64,000 bases of DNA from Methyloversatilis thermotolerans (lineage in GTDB: Bacteria; Pseudomonadota; Gammaproteobacteria; Burkholderiales; Rhodocyclaceae), in the NCBI RefSeq assembly GCF_000372885.1, contig NZ_KB889967.1, positions 620,001-684,000 on the forward strand, written 5' to 3'. Both the position numbers and the translations under genes were made by a program. Below, piece after piece: positions 37,899 through 47,288 of this stretch. How positions within the stretch are numbered: the stretch's first letter is position 1; every line of letters starts with the position of its first letter. The notes under the pieces were generated by a model, which had not been told where the DNA came from, made no database searches, and was given only the letters and a program-made list of their open reading frames with translations.

Positions 37899-37927
37899 CT
37901 GCAGCCGGTCTGCATGACCGGCCTGCA
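37899..37927. repeat. Imperfect hairpin between convergent genes
   Basis: CTGCAGCCGGTC, a 5-base loop, GACCGGCCTGCAG with one bulge. It separates the phosphatase gene and the convergent MxaD-like gene. It may be a weak bidirectional terminator, but no T-run is present. Confidence 0.4.
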
Positions 37928-37930
37928 GAA

Positions 37931-38446
37931 TCACTTGTCCAGCAGTGCCTTCAGATTGTTCAGGCCGTCGGTATAGACCTTCTTGATGGTGCCGGTGGCC
38001 GCCTCGTCGTCCTTGCCGGCGGCCGGGTGCTCGCTCGGGTCGGCGCGGAAGAACACGCCTTTCCATTCCACCGTCGAACCGCCGCCCTCCGCCGGCTTCA
38101 CCGTGATGGTCGACTTGTACTTGCTCACCGGCAGCGCGCCGCCATCCTGTGCCGTATAGGTCAGGCTGCGGTCGGCATCGGACATCGCTTCCAGCTTCTC
38201 GACCACCTCGCCGCCGCCCTTGATCTTCAGCGTGCGTACCGATCCGATGTCGCTGCCGGCGGTGGCGCTGCTGCTTTCGACCGCCGGATGCCAGGACTGC
38301 AGCTGGGTGAAGTCCTTCACCTTGGCCCACACCGCATCCGGGCTGGCCTTGAGCGTGACGGTTTCATTGGCCTTGAGACGTGACGGACCGTGGGCGAATA
38401 CGGTGGTGCTGGCGACGACGGCGAGCAGTGCTGCAAACAGACGCAT
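37931..38446 (-). CDS. MxaD-like SRPBCC periplasmic protein
   Basis: 171 residues with a signal peptide (MRLFAALLAVVASTTVFAHG) and a START/SRPBCC fold: VTLKASPDAVWAKVKDFTQL, SWHPAVESSSATAGSDIGS and VYTDGLNNLKALLDK. MxaD proteins stimulate electron transfer between methanol dehydrogenase and cytochrome cL in some methylotrophs. Here the gene stands alone, away from any mxa or xox cluster in the window, so the role is inferred only from similarity. Confidence 0.8.
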   Translation of the reverse strand: MRLFAALLAVVASTTVFAHGPSRLKANETVTLKASPDAVWAKVKDFTQLQSWHPAVESSSATAGSDIGSVRTLKIKGGGEVVEKLEAMSDADRSLTYTAQDGGALPVSKYKSTITVKPAEGGGSTVEWKGVFFRADPSEHPAAGKDDEAATGTIKKVYTDGLNNLKALLDK

Positions 38447-38544
38447 GGAGAATCTCCTCGTTTTGTTGTGATGAAAAGGCGTGGCAGTGTCGGTGAAAAA
38501 GCGTCTTTCGGCTAAGGGAAATACCCCCGAGCACGGGTGTGAAC

Positions 38545-38575
38545 GTAAAAAAAGCCCGGACCTCAGTCCGGGCTT
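38545..38575 (-). terminator. Intrinsic terminator of rne
   Basis: AAGCCCGGAC, CTCA loop, GTCCGGGCTT; read on the minus strand it is followed by a run of seven T. It lies 19 bp after the rne stop. Confidence 0.9.
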
Positions 38576-38593
38576 CGATTCATGCGGCGAAGG

Positions 38594-41530
38594 TCAGGGA
38601 TTGCGCGTCTCGACCTGCTGCATGGGTTCATTGTTGATGACCGGCGTGGCACGGCGCGGACGTCCCAACCGGGGCGTTTCGACCTCTACCGTCTCGCTTT
38701 GCGCAGCACGTTCGGCCGATGTTTCCACCATGACCAGACCGCTGGCGGCCAGTGTGTCCTGCAGGGCGGGGGCGGGCTCCACCGGGGCCTGTCCGGGCGC
38801 TGCGGTCGGCAACGACGGTGTCGGCGCGGCGGCGACCAGGCTTTCCATCGCACGCACCAGCGTCGACTCATCGCTGCCATTCAACGGCGTCGCTGCGACC
38901 GGGCTGGCCACCGGCTCAGCCGACGCGGCGGTGATCGCCGGTTCAGGGGTGTCCGCCACTTCCGGCGCGACGTCCACCGCTGGCCCATCATTGTGGCTCA
39001 CGACCTGCGATGCGTCGTTAGCGACCGTTGCATCCACCGTGCCCGGCTCCGGCAAGGCTGCCGTATCCGGTGCGTGCAGCGGAAGTGCAGCCTGGATTTC
39101 ACGTTCCGGTTCGGCCGGCACCACCGCCTCGACCACAAGGGCCGCCGGCGCGTTGGCCGCGGTTTCGTTGGCGGCGGGACTTACGTTCAGGTCCGCTGCC
39201 ACGGCGTTGTCGGCAACGGCAGCTTCGCCGGCAGTTGCTTCCGCAACCTGGCCTTCGACTGCATCGGGACGGCGTTCGCCGCGTTCGCGACGCCCGCCGC
39301 GACGACGACGGGTACGCGAGCTGCGTTCCTCCCCGCCCTCAGCCGGTGCGGTGCTCTCGGCCAGCGGCGCGCCATTCAGCGGAAGATCGGCTTGTGCCGG
39401 TTCGCGCGCCGTATCGTTGGCTGCACGTTCCCGTGGCTGACGCGGCTCGCGCGCCTCTTTGGGTTCGCGCGGCTCGCGCGGCTGACGCGGTTCGCGCGGC
39501 TCGCGGGCTACGGTTTCGCTCTGTTCCGGACGCGCCTCACGGTTGTCGCGACCTTCCCGCGGCTCGCGGGGTTCGCGCGGCTTGCGTTGGCCATCGCGTC
39601 CTTCACCCTTGTTCTGCGCGTCGCGCGGCTCGCGTCCTTCGCGGGGTTCGCGCGTCTCACGCCCTTCACGGCTGTCGCGTCCATCCTTGCGATTGCGGCT
39701 GCGTCCGCCGCGCTCCTGGCCTTCGCCGCGCGGCGTGCGCTCGCGCGTGGGCGCAGGCTTGGCGGCCGGTGCCGGCGCCGGTTCAGCCGCCTGAGTCGCG
39801 GGGCTGCCGAGGAACCACGCGGCGATGCGCTGGAACAGTCCGCCCTTGGATGCCGGCACCGGCGCGGTTACCGCGACCGGCACGCTGGGCGCCGGCTCGG
39901 CGACCACCGGAGCAGGCTGATCCGGCGTGATGTGCTTGATCGCGGCTTCCTGGCGCTTCGGCCGCTCATCGGCCGGTATGGCCGACGGCGGCTGATAGCT
40001 TTCCGTCGCGGGGTGGCTGGCCATCTGGTAGGAGGGCGGTGTCGTGCCTTCCTGATTCAGCTGGTCGTGGCGCAGACGGATGATTTCGTGCGCCGGCGTT
40101 TCCAGGTGCTTGTTCGGGATCAGTACGATGTTCACCTTGTGGCGCAACTCGATCGCATTGATGTCGGCGCGCTTCTCGTTCAGCAGGAAGGTGGCGACAT
40201 CGACCGGCACCTGGGTGTGTACGGCGCCGGTGTTCTCCTTCATCGCCTCCTCTTCGAGGATGCGCAGGATGTGCAGCGCCGCCGATTCGGTCGAGCGGAT
40301 GTGGCCGGTGCCATTGCAGCGCGGGCACGGGATGTAGCTGGTTTCGGCCAGAGCCGGGCGCAGCCGCTGGCGCGACAGCTCGAGCAGGCCGAAGCGGCTG
40401 ATCTTGCCCATCTGGACGCGCGCGCGGTCGTGATGCAGCGCGTCGCGCAGCCGGGTTTCCACCTCGCGCTGGGCGCGCGGGTTTTCCATGTCGATGAAAT
40501 CGATGACGATGAGGCCGCCAAGGTCGCGCAGGCGAAGCTGGCGCGCGATCTCGTCGGCCGCCTCACAGTTGGTGCGCAGCGCGGTTTCCTCGATGTCGCT
40601 GCCCTTGGTCGAACGACCCGAGTTCACATCGACCGCCACCAGTGCCTCGGTATGGTCGATCACGATGGCACCGCCCGACGGCAGGTTTACCTGCCTCGAG
40701 TAGGCGGATTCGATCTGGTGCTCGATCTGGAAACGGGAGAACAGCGGGACATCGTCGCGGTAGCGCTTTACGCGGGCCACATTGCCCGGCATCACGTGTT
40801 CCATGAAGGTGTAGGCCTGGTCGTACACCTCGTCGGTATCGATCAGGATTTCGCCGATGTCGGGCTGGAAGTAGTCGCGGATGGCGCGGATCACCAGACT
40901 GCCTTCCTGGTAGATCAGGAAGGCGCCGGTCTGCGACTGGGCTGCACCTTCGATGGCGGTCCACAGTTGCAGCAGGTAGTTCAGGTCCCACTGCAGTTCT
41001 TCCGCGTTGCGACCGATGCCGGCAGTGCGGGCGATCAGGCTCATGCCGGAGGGCACTTCGAGCTGATCCATGGTTTCGCGCAGCTCGGCGCGATCGTCAC
41101 CCTCGACGCGGCGCGAAACACCGCCGCCACGCGGGTTGTTCGGCATCAGCACCAGGTAACGCCCGGCCAGCGAAATGAAAGTGGTGAGGGCGGCGCCCTT
41201 GTTGCCGCGTTCGTCCTTGTCGATCTGGACGATCAGTTCCTGGCCGACCGACAGCGCGTCCTGGATGCGCGCGCGGCCGGGTTCGAGGTCGGGCTTGAAA
41301 TAGGACCGGGATACTTCCTTGAACGGCAGGAAGCCGTGGCGGTCTGCGCCATAGTCGACAAAACACGCTTCGAGGCTGGGCTCGATGCGGGTGATGACGG
41401 CCTTGTAGATGTTGCTCTTGCGCTGTTCCTTGCTGGATGACTCAATGTCGAGGTCAACCAGCTTTTGACCGTCGACAATCGCAACGCGCAGCTCTTCGGC
41501 CTGCGTTGCGTTGAAGAGCATTCGTTTCAT
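38594..41530 (-). CDS. rne: Ribonuclease E
   Basis: 978 residues from the ATG at 41530 ([19 protein letters not shown]), the canonical beginning; an upstream in-frame ATG adds eight residues. Essential endonuclease for mRNA decay and rRNA/tRNA processing. N-terminal S1 domain, 5' sensor and DNase I-like catalytic part ([30 protein letters not shown]) lead to the Zn-link [12 protein letters not shown]. The C-terminal about 450 residues are disordered, with Arg/Glu/Pro repeats and then an Ala/Val/Glu/Pro-rich end, the usual degradosome scaffold. Confidence 0.96.
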   Translation of the reverse strand: MKRMLFNATQAEELRVAIVDGQKLVDLDIESSSKEQRKSNIYKAVITRIEPSLEACFVDYGADRHGFLPFKEVSRSYFKPDLEPGRARIQDALSVGQELIVQIDKDERGNKGAALTTFISLAGRYLVLMPNNPRGGGVSRRVEGDDRAELRETMDQLEVPSGMSLIARTAGIGRNAEELQWDLNYLLQLWTAIEGAAQSQTGAFLIYQEGSLVIRAIRDYFQPDIGEILIDTDEVYDQAYTFMEHVMPGNVARVKRYRDDVPLFSRFQIEHQIESAYSRQVNLPSGGAIVIDHTEALVAVDVNSGRSTKGSDIEETALRTNCEAADEIARQLRLRDLGGLIVIDFIDMENPRAQREVETRLRDALHHDRARVQMGKISRFGLLELSRQRLRPALAETSYIPCPRCNGTGHIRSTESAALHILRILEEEAMKENTGAVHTQVPVDVATFLLNEKRADINAIELRHKVNIVLIPNKHLETPAHEIIRLRHDQLNQEGTTPPSYQMASHPATESYQPPSAIPADERPKRQEAAIKHITPDQPAPVVAEPAPSVPVAVTAPVPASKGGLFQRIAAWFLGSPATQAAEPAPAPAAKPAPTRERTPRGEGQERGGRSRNRKDGRDSREGRETREPREGREPRDAQNKGEGRDGQRKPREPREPREGRDNREARPEQSETVAREPREPRQPREPREPKEAREPRQPRERAANDTAREPAQADLPLNGAPLAESTAPAEGGEERSSRTRRRRGGRRERGERRPDAVEGQVAEATAGEAAVADNAVAADLNVSPAANETAANAPAALVVEAVVPAEPEREIQAALPLHAPDTAALPEPGTVDATVANDASQVVSHNDGPAVDVAPEVADTPEPAITAASAEPVASPVAATPLNGSDESTLVRAMESLVAAAPTPSLPTAAPGQAPVEPAPALQDTLAASGLVMVETSAERAAQSETVEVETPRLGRPRRATPVINNEPMQQVETRNP
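39415..39720 (-). repeat. Arg-Glu-Pro low-complexity repeat inside rne
   Basis: About 100 codons dominated by variations of R-E-P-R-E and R-Q-P-R-E with G/D interruptions. In RNase E such Arg-rich segments bind RNA. The DNA repeats are imperfect, so copy-number variation between strains is likely. Confidence 0.8.
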
Positions 41531-41908
41531 CAACTTCTCCCGCGCGCACCGCACACGGGCAGGACAAACCGCTCGTCAGTGAATAACGTCTATCTAGTCG
41601 GCTGCAATCGGTACTTTTCGATGGGAACGGACGGGGGACGTGGAGGGGTCTGCCAACTCTCAATGCATCCGCGCTTTCGCGGCTGCCTGGGGGATTCTGC
41701 CTGTACGGTACTCGCGCTACTCAGTACACTCGCTACTTTGGGTGAGCGGGATTAACCCGTGATCCGGTTTCCGTCATTTCCTGAAGGACTGCATGAAGAA
41801 GCACTGCACCGTCTCAATGTCACCCGGCGTCCGCCACTTCGGGCTGGATGTGCTTCGTTCTGCGTCGGCTCCGAAATCCGACCGAAAACCCGCCGCAGTA
41901 TATTTGAA
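41531..41908. other. Divergent rne/rluC intergenic region
   Basis: 378 bp without a convincing gene. It must hold the rne promoter and leader, and that of rluC. A perfect 5-bp hairpin (CCGCG, 4-base loop, CGCGG, 41669-41682) lies about 140 bp upstream of rne and could be a leader element; RNase E is autoregulated through its leader in E. coli. No clear sigma70 promoter was identified on either strand. Confidence 0.5.
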
Positions 41909-42901
41909 ATGAAGGAGTTGGGTAAAGCTCCGAAAGTTGCACGGCATGTGGTGGATGCGGAGGAGGCGGGGCAGCGCATCGACAACTTCCTGCTGCGCGT
42001 GTGCAAGGGTGTGCCCAAGAGCCATGTGTACCGCATCCTGCGCTCCGGCGAGGTGCGCGTGAACAGCCGGAGGGTGGACCAGACCTATCGCCTGGTCGAG
42101 CGGGACGAAGTGCGCATTCCTCCGATCAGGCTGGCCGAACCCGGCGCACAGCCGCCCGCGCCGGCGCTGGAATTCGATATTCTTTACGAGGACGAGGCCT
42201 TTCTGGCCCTCAACAAGCCGGCCGGCATTGCGGTGCACGGTGGCTCGGGCGTGAGTTTCGGCGTGATCGAAAGTCTGCGCCGCGCCCGGCCGCAGGCGAA
42301 ACTGCTTGAACTGGCGCATCGGCTTGACCGGGAAACCTCGGGCATCCTGCTGGTGGCCAAGAAGCGTTCCGCCCTGAATGCGTTGCATGACGCCTTCCGC
42401 GAAGGTGGCACCGACACGCGTTCGATGGACAAGCGCTATCTCGCTCTGGTGAAGGGGCGCTGGCTCAACCCGGTGCAGCACATCCGGCTGGCGCTCACCA
42501 AATATCTCACCGAATCGGGCGAGCGCCGGGTGTCGGTCGATCCCGAAGGCAAAGCGGCGCATTCCATCGTGGAGCTCGAGGCGCGCTGGCCTGGCTACAG
42601 CCTGCTCGGCGTGCGCATCCGCACCGGCCGCACGCACCAGATCCGCGTGCACCTCGCGGCAAGCGGCTTTCCCATCGCCGGCGACGAGAAATATGGCGAC
42701 TTTGCGCTGAACAAAGCGTTGCGCAAGGAGGCGTTGCCCCGCATGTTCCTGCATGCGCACCGGCTTGCCTTGAAGCATCCGCTGACCGGCGAGCCGCTTC
42801 GCATCGAGGCGCCGCTGCCCGCGGATCTCGCAGGCTTCATCCGCCACCTGGATGCGCAATCCGTGCGCGAATTCGACCAGACCCCAGGTGACCCTCACTG
42901 A
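41909..42901 (+). CDS. rluC: 23S rRNA pseudouridine(955/2504/2580) synthase RluC
   Basis: 330 residues from the ATG at 41909. N-terminal S4 RNA-binding domain (GQRIDNFLLRVCKGVPKSH, RILRSGEVRVNSRRV) and RluA-type catalytic domain with the nucleophile Asp in HRLDRETSGILLVAKKR; RTGRTHQIRVHLA is also typical. Encoded divergently from rne, as in many proteobacteria. Upstream in-frame starts would extend it by 50 unrelated residues. Confidence 0.94.
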   Translation: MKELGKAPKVARHVVDAEEAGQRIDNFLLRVCKGVPKSHVYRILRSGEVRVNSRRVDQTYRLVERDEVRIPPIRLAEPGAQPPAPALEFDILYEDEAFLALNKPAGIAVHGGSGVSFGVIESLRRARPQAKLLELAHRLDRETSGILLVAKKRSALNALHDAFREGGTDTRSMDKRYLALVKGRWLNPVQHIRLALTKYLTESGERRVSVDPEGKAAHSIVELEARWPGYSLLGVRIRTGRTHQIRVHLAASGFPIAGDEKYGDFALNKALRKEALPRMFLHAHRLALKHPLTGEPLRIEAPLPADLAGFIRHLDAQSVREFDQTPGDPH

Positions 42902-42907
42902 CAGATC

Positions 42908-43564
42908 ATGCCCGCACAGTTCGACCTCATCGTTTTTGACTGGGATGGCACACTGCTCGATTCGGCAGCCGCCATCGTCCGGTCCATACAGAATGCCTGC
43001 ATCGACATCGGAGTGACTCCACCCGATGACGCCACGGCCCGCTCGGTCATCGGTCTCGGTCTGCTCGACGCGCTGGCGCGCGCCGTTCCTGAACTGCCGG
43101 TGGCGCGGCACCAGGAACTGGCCTGCCGCTATCGCTATCACTATCTGGCACGTGACCACGAACTGACACTGTTCGAGGGCGTCGCAGCGTTGCTGGACGA
43201 ACTGTCCGGTCGCGGCCACATGCTGGCCGTTGCCACCGGCAAGAGCAGGGCTGGTCTTGATCGTGCGCTCGGACATACCGGACTGGCGCCGAGGTTCGCT
43301 GCGACCCGCTGTGCAGACGAATCGGTGTCCAAGCCGGCACCCGACATGGTGCTCGAACTCATGGAACAGCTGGGCCACGAGCCGACACGCACGCTGGTGA
43401 TCGGGGACACGACGCACGATCTGCTGATGGCGCGCAATGCCGGCTGTCAGGCCGTCGCGGTGAGTTATGGCGCTCATCCGGTGCACGAACTGCTTGCGGC
43501 GTCGCCGCGGGCGCACGCGGCAAGCGTGGCTGAACTGTCGGCGTGGCTCAAATGCAACGCCTGA
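42908..43564 (+). CDS. HAD-family phosphatase (phosphoglycolate phosphatase-like)
   Basis: 218 residues. HAD motifs: DWDGTLLDSAAAIVR (nucleophile and acid Asp), VATGKSRAGLDRAL, KPAPDMVLELME and VIGDTTHDLLMARNAG. Gph-like subgroup often encoded after rluC. Specific substrate cannot be fixed. Overlaps the Rieske ferredoxin start. Confidence 0.88.
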   Translation: MPAQFDLIVFDWDGTLLDSAAAIVRSIQNACIDIGVTPPDDATARSVIGLGLLDALARAVPELPVARHQELACRYRYHYLARDHELTLFEGVAALLDELSGRGHMLAVATGKSRAGLDRALGHTGLAPRFAATRCADESVSKPAPDMVLELMEQLGHEPTRTLVIGDTTHDLLMARNAGCQAVAVSYGAHPVHELLAASPRAHAASVAELSAWLKCNA

Positions 43565-43902
43565 GCCTCTGCCCATCGGATGCCCTGCAGAATGGCGGCG
43601 CAGGCGTGCGTTTCCAGGTCGAGCGCAAGGGGGCCCTCGTCGAGGCGTTCGCAGTCCGCTTCCAGGGCAGGGTCTACGCCTACCTCAACAGCTGCCGCCA
43701 TGTACCCATAGAACTCGACTGGAACCACGGCGAGTTCTTCGATCTGTCGAAGCTATACTTGATCTGCTCGACGCATGGTGCGCTCTACGAGCCGGAAACC
43801 GGTGTCTGTGTGGGGGGGCCATGTCGTGGCGCCCGCCTGCAGCCGGTGCCGGTCGAGGAATCCGGCGGGCAGGTCTGGCTGTCCGAATCATGCAATGAGT
43901 GA
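43552..43902 (+). CDS. Rieske [2Fe-2S] ferredoxin-like protein
   Basis: 116 residues. Canonical Rieske boxes C-x-H (NSCRHVPIELDW) and C-x2-H (LICSTHGALYEP) are complete, in contrast to the aberrant Rieske homologue of the dmf operon. Small soluble Rieske protein found between gph and sppA in Betaproteobacteria; its electron partner is unknown. The ATG at 43552 is preferred over a GTG three codons upstream. Confidence 0.88.
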   Translation: MQRLSLCPSDALQNGGAGVRFQVERKGALVEAFAVRFQGRVYAYLNSCRHVPIELDWNHGEFFDLSKLYLICSTHGALYEPETGVCVGGPCRGARLQPVPVEESGGQVWLSESCNE

Positions 43903-44875
43903 AGAAGCGATGTCCGAATCCGACAAGCAGTCCGAGCAACGGGGCGATATGGGCTGGGAACGCAAGCTGATCGAGCGCATCGCGCTGGAATCGGTGACCG
44001 AACAACGGCGGCGCCGGCGCTGGGGCATCTTTTTCCGCCTGGTCGGCTTTGCCTATCTGGGCGTACTGGCCTTTGCTCTGGTCGACTGGGGCGCGCTGTT
44101 CAGTCAGGCCGAGCACAAGAAACATACCGCGCTGGTGGAACTGACCGGGGTCATTGCGCCCAACGGCGAGGCGAGTGCGGATCGCGTGATTTCGTCGCTG
44201 CAGTCGGCATTCGACGACAAGAACACGCAGGGCGTCATCCTCAAGATCAACAGCCCGGGCGGCAGCCCGGTGCAAAGTGGCATCATCAATGACGAGATCC
44301 GTCGCTTGCGTGGTCTTTACCCGGATACCCCGATCTACGCCGTGGTGGAGGATATCTGCGCCTCCGGCGGGTATTACGTCGCTGTCGCGACCGATCGCAT
44401 CTATGTCGACAAGGCGAGCATCGTCGGCTCCATCGGCGTGCTGATGGATGGTTTCGGCTTCACCGGTCTGATGGACAAGCTGGGTGTCGAGAGGCGCCTG
44501 CTTACGGCCGGAGAGAACAAGGGTTTTCTCGATCCTTTCTCCCCCCAGGACGAACGACAGAAGCTGCATGCGAAACAGCTTCTGGGAGATGTCCATCAGC
44601 AGTTCATAGACGTCGTGCGGCAGGGGCGCGGCGAGCGGCTGAAGGAATCTCCGGACATGTTCTCCGGGCTCATGTGGACGGGCTCGCGCAGCATTGAAAT
44701 GGGGCTGGCCGACGATCTGGGCAGTGTGGAGTATGTCGCCCGCGAGGTGGTGAAGGCGGCGGACATCGTCGATTTCACGCAGCGTCAGAACATCGCCGAG
44801 CGTTTCGCCAAACAGTTCGGCGCCAATTTCGGAGAAAGCGTTGCCGGCGCGCTGTCCCGCGTGGGCATGCGATAG
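43895..44875 (+). CDS. sppA: Signal peptide peptidase SppA (S49 family)
   Basis: 326 residues. One N-terminal membrane segment (WGIFFRLVGFAYLGVLAFAL) anchors the protease domain in the periplasm. Catalytic Ser lies in DICASGGYYVAVATDRIY and Lys in VDKASIVGSIGVLMDG; INSPGGSPVQSG is also typical. Degrades leftover signal peptides. Start at 43895 overlaps the preceding gene; an ATG five codons later is an alternative. Confidence 0.92.
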   Translation: MSEEAMSESDKQSEQRGDMGWERKLIERIALESVTEQRRRRRWGIFFRLVGFAYLGVLAFALVDWGALFSQAEHKKHTALVELTGVIAPNGEASADRVISSLQSAFDDKNTQGVILKINSPGGSPVQSGIINDEIRRLRGLYPDTPIYAVVEDICASGGYYVAVATDRIYVDKASIVGSIGVLMDGFGFTGLMDKLGVERRLLTAGENKGFLDPFSPQDERQKLHAKQLLGDVHQQFIDVVRQGRGERLKESPDMFSGLMWTGSRSIEMGLADDLGSVEYVAREVVKAADIVDFTQRQNIAERFAKQFGANFGESVAGALSRVGMR

Positions 44876-44891
44876 ACGCCGACGCCTGCTT

Positions 44892-45605
44892 TCAGGCGAG
44901 CAGCAGGAACAGGGTCGGACGGCGGTCGATGCGTTCGACCTGTTCTGGCGTCCAGGCCGCAATCGCCTGGGTACGGATGAACTGGTCCGGTGCGGTGAGC
45001 GCTGATGCGATGCACAGCAGGGACGTGCCGCGACAGTGCTTGCGTATCGCCTCGAACATGCGCAGGTTGCGATAGGGTGTTTCGATGAAAATCTGCGTCT
45101 GGCGCAATCTTGCCGATTGCTTTTCCAGCTCGACGAGGGTCTTGCCGCGCGCGTCGTCCTCGACCGGCAGATAGCCGTGGAAAATGAAGCACTGGCCGTT
45201 CAGACCGGAGGCCATCAGGCCCAGCAGTATCGATGAAGGGCCGACCAGCGGCATCACCGGGATACCCATTCCGTGGGCAGTGCGGGCGGCAAGGGCGCCC
45301 GGATCGGCGACGCCGGGACATCCCGCGTCCGAGATGACCGCGGCGTCGCGGCCGGAGGCGACCGGTGCGAGCAGTTCGCGCAGCAGCCCTCCTTCGTGCT
45401 CCGGCGGGAGCTCGACAATGTCCAGTTCGCGGAGAGGGCGGGGATGCTCCAGGCGCTTCAGCGTCGCGCGCGCCGATCTGGCGTTCTCGACCAGGAAGTA
45501 ATCCAGCCGGTGTGCGCATTCGCGCACCGCGCTCGGGGTGTCCGCACCGGGCGCGCAGGCGGCATCGAGCGGGCTCGGCAGCATGTAAAGAGTGCCTGCG
45601 CTCAT
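44892..45605 (-). CDS. RsmI-related SAM-dependent methyltransferase
   Basis: 237 residues, tetrapyrrole-methylase fold: GTLYMLPSPLDAACAPG, FLVENARSARATLKRL, AVISDAGCPGVADPGALAA, VGPSSILLGLMASGLNG. Related to RsmI (16S rRNA C1402 ribose methylase) but shorter and differing in the N-terminal motif, as in a subgroup encoded beside maf. Target not certain. Its start overlaps the maf stop by 4 bp. Confidence 0.85.
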   Translation of the reverse strand: MSAGTLYMLPSPLDAACAPGADTPSAVRECAHRLDYFLVENARSARATLKRLEHPRPLRELDIVELPPEHEGGLLRELLAPVASGRDAAVISDAGCPGVADPGALAARTAHGMGIPVMPLVGPSSILLGLMASGLNGQCFIFHGYLPVEDDARGKTLVELEKQSARLRQTQIFIETPYRNLRMFEAIRKHCRGTSLLCIASALTAPDQFIRTQAIAAWTPEQVERIDRRPTLFLLLA

Positions 45606-46192
45606 GGCAGGGAGAATCCCAGGTCGCGCAGGATGGCCGCAAGGCGTATCAGCGGCAGTCCGACCAGCGCGGTCGGGTCGTCTCCGCTCATGCGTTCGAG
45701 CAGGCTGATGCCCAGGGACTCGGATTTCGCCGCGCCGGCGCAGTCCAGCGGTGTGTCGAGGTCGATATAGCGCTCGATTTCTTGAGCCTGCAAACGGCGG
45801 AACGCCACCTCGGTGGGCACCAGGGCTTCATGCAGGCTGCCGTCGCGGCCATCGATGACACACAGTGCGGTATCGAAAACAATGACGCGTCCGCTCAGCG
45901 CCGTGAGCTGGGCGATCGCCGCTTCGCGCGTGCCTGGTTTGCCATAGCGGTCGCCGCCGCTCCAGGCGACCTGGTCGGAGCCGATCACGCAGGCGCCAGC
46001 GTGGCGTGCGGCGACTGCGGCGGCTTTCGTGCGCGCGAGGCGTATCGCCTGAGCACGTGGCGATTCTCCTGCAAGCGCTTGCTCGTCGATATCCGGCGCA
46101 TCGCAGATGAAATCCAGGCGCAGGCGCGACATGAGTTCGCGCCGATAGCGGGACGAGGACCCGAGGACGATGGGGGGCAGGGGGCGGGACAT
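45602..46192 (-). CDS. Maf-like nucleotide pyrophosphatase (YceF type)
   Basis: 196 residues. Begins MSRPLPPIVLGSSSRYRREL, the Maf substrate loop, followed by CDAPDIDEQALAGESP, VIGSDQVAWSGGDRYGKP and IDLDTPLDCAGAAKSESLG. YceF-type Maf proteins hydrolyse 7-methyl-GTP and related nucleotides. Divergent from yceD, a conserved neighbourhood (maf-yceD-rpmF-plsX). Confidence 0.92.
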   Translation of the reverse strand: MSRPLPPIVLGSSSRYRRELMSRLRLDFICDAPDIDEQALAGESPRAQAIRLARTKAAAVAARHAGACVIGSDQVAWSGGDRYGKPGTREAAIAQLTALSGRVIVFDTALCVIDGRDGSLHEALVPTEVAFRRLQAQEIERYIDLDTPLDCAGAAKSESLGISLLERMSGDDPTALVGLPLIRLAAILRDLGFSLP

Positions 46193-46329
46193 GGCGTATG
46201 AGGAGGACGATACGTTCGGGTGCGCGATGCATCGCCCCGATTCGTTTGCGGGCAGGCTTTGACAGCTACTTCAGGGGGATAGTATCATTTCGTGTTTGTT
46301 TCTTCGCGCATCGTCGAAGATGGTTTCCG

Positions 46330-46962
46330 GTGGCAGGCATCGCCGGTTACGGTTCTCGCGATGCAGCAGTACAGGTGGCGAGTGTGCGCTCGGGTGAATC
46401 ATTGGTTGGGTCGGTGGACGGGTCGTTGAGTCAGGCTTCCAGCGAGGCAGCCGGTGGCGACAACGTGCAGGTCCGCCTCGATGCCCGCCAGTTTGCGCAT
46501 GCGGCCCAGGCGTTGAGCGGTCGCAGTCAGGTCGAGGTTTTTCCGCGTTTTGTGGCCGAGTGCCGTGAAGCGGGGCGCGTTGTGCAGTGGTCAGTGCAGG
46601 GGTCGGTCGATACGGACGGTGCCTGTTGGCTGGAGCTGGATGTTTCCGCTTCGGTGGTTGTTCAGTGCCAGCGCTGTCTGGGTGATCTCCCGCTGCCGAT
46701 CGCGAGCCGGACGCGTTTTCGCCTGGTGTTCGATGGAGAGGCTTGGGATGACGCCGATCTGGAGGACGACAGTTTCGAAGCGCTCGAGCTCGACGGTCCG
46801 CTCGAACTTGCCACTCTGGTGGAGGACGAGTTGCTGCTCGCGCTGCCGCCCGTGCCGATGCACGAAGAAGCGTGCGGTCTGCCGGCCGGATCGCTGGACA
46901 AGCTTGCCGGTAACGGTCGTCCCTCGCCCTTCGCAGTCCTCGGTGCGTTGAAGAAGAGCTGA
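46330..46962 (+). CDS. yceD: YceD family protein (DUF177)
   Basis: About 210 residues if the GTG at 46330 is used; GTG 46375 would give 195 residues, nearer to the family length, so the start is uncertain. The conserved part runs from [17 protein letters not shown] to the C-terminus, with the C-x2-C motif in [16 protein letters not shown] and acidic [17 protein letters not shown]. YceD is needed for 23S rRNA accumulation in some bacteria. Always upstream of rpmF. Confidence 0.88.
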   Translation: MAGIAGYGSRDAAVQVASVRSGESLVGSVDGSLSQASSEAAGGDNVQVRLDARQFAHAAQALSGRSQVEVFPRFVAECREAGRVVQWSVQGSVDTDGACWLELDVSASVVVQCQRCLGDLPLPIASRTRFRLVFDGEAWDDADLEDDSFEALELDGPLELATLVEDELLLALPPVPMHEEACGLPAGSLDKLAGNGRPSPFAVLGALKKS

Positions 46963-47035
46963 TTTTCGCCCGTGGCGGCTCTGCCGCCCGGCTTTTGCGG
47001 TTTATTTGTCCGGTTATTCCGGGGGAGTTGTTGTC

Positions 47036-47215
47036 ATGGCTGTTCAGCAAAACAAGAAGTCGCCGTCGAAGCGCGGCATGCATCGTGCGCACGATTTCCT
47101 GACCGCGCCGGCCACCGCCGTCGAGTCGACCACCGGTGAGGCGCATCTGCGTCATCACATCTCTCCGAGTGGTTTCTATCGCGGCAAGAAGGTGTTGAAG
47201 ACCAAGGGCGAGTGA
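47036..47215 (+). CDS. rpmF: 50S ribosomal protein bL32
   Basis: 59 residues: [20 protein letters not shown] start and [15 protein letters not shown] end. It has no cysteines, so it is the zinc-free form. A GGGGGAG ribosome site precedes the ATG at 47036. Between yceD and plsX as usual. Confidence 0.97.
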   Translation: MAVQQNKKSPSKRGMHRAHDFLTAPATAVESTTGEAHLRHHISPSGFYRGKKVLKTKGE

Positions 47216-47288
47216 TCATCGTGGTTTCCTGTCCGGCGCATTCCTGCGGGTGCGCGCCGGAAACCACCTTTTCATGCGGATGCCCGAC

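Noticed and set aside
38582-41440. Open frame of about 950 codons on the plus strand opposite rne
   Set aside because: Mirror of the rne frame with Arg/Phe/Ala-rich nonsense; rne itself has full family signatures.
43552-43902. Possible partner of the dmf Rieske homologue
   Set aside because: It is an intact small Rieske ferredoxin in a conserved gph-sppA context, unrelated to the amide island.
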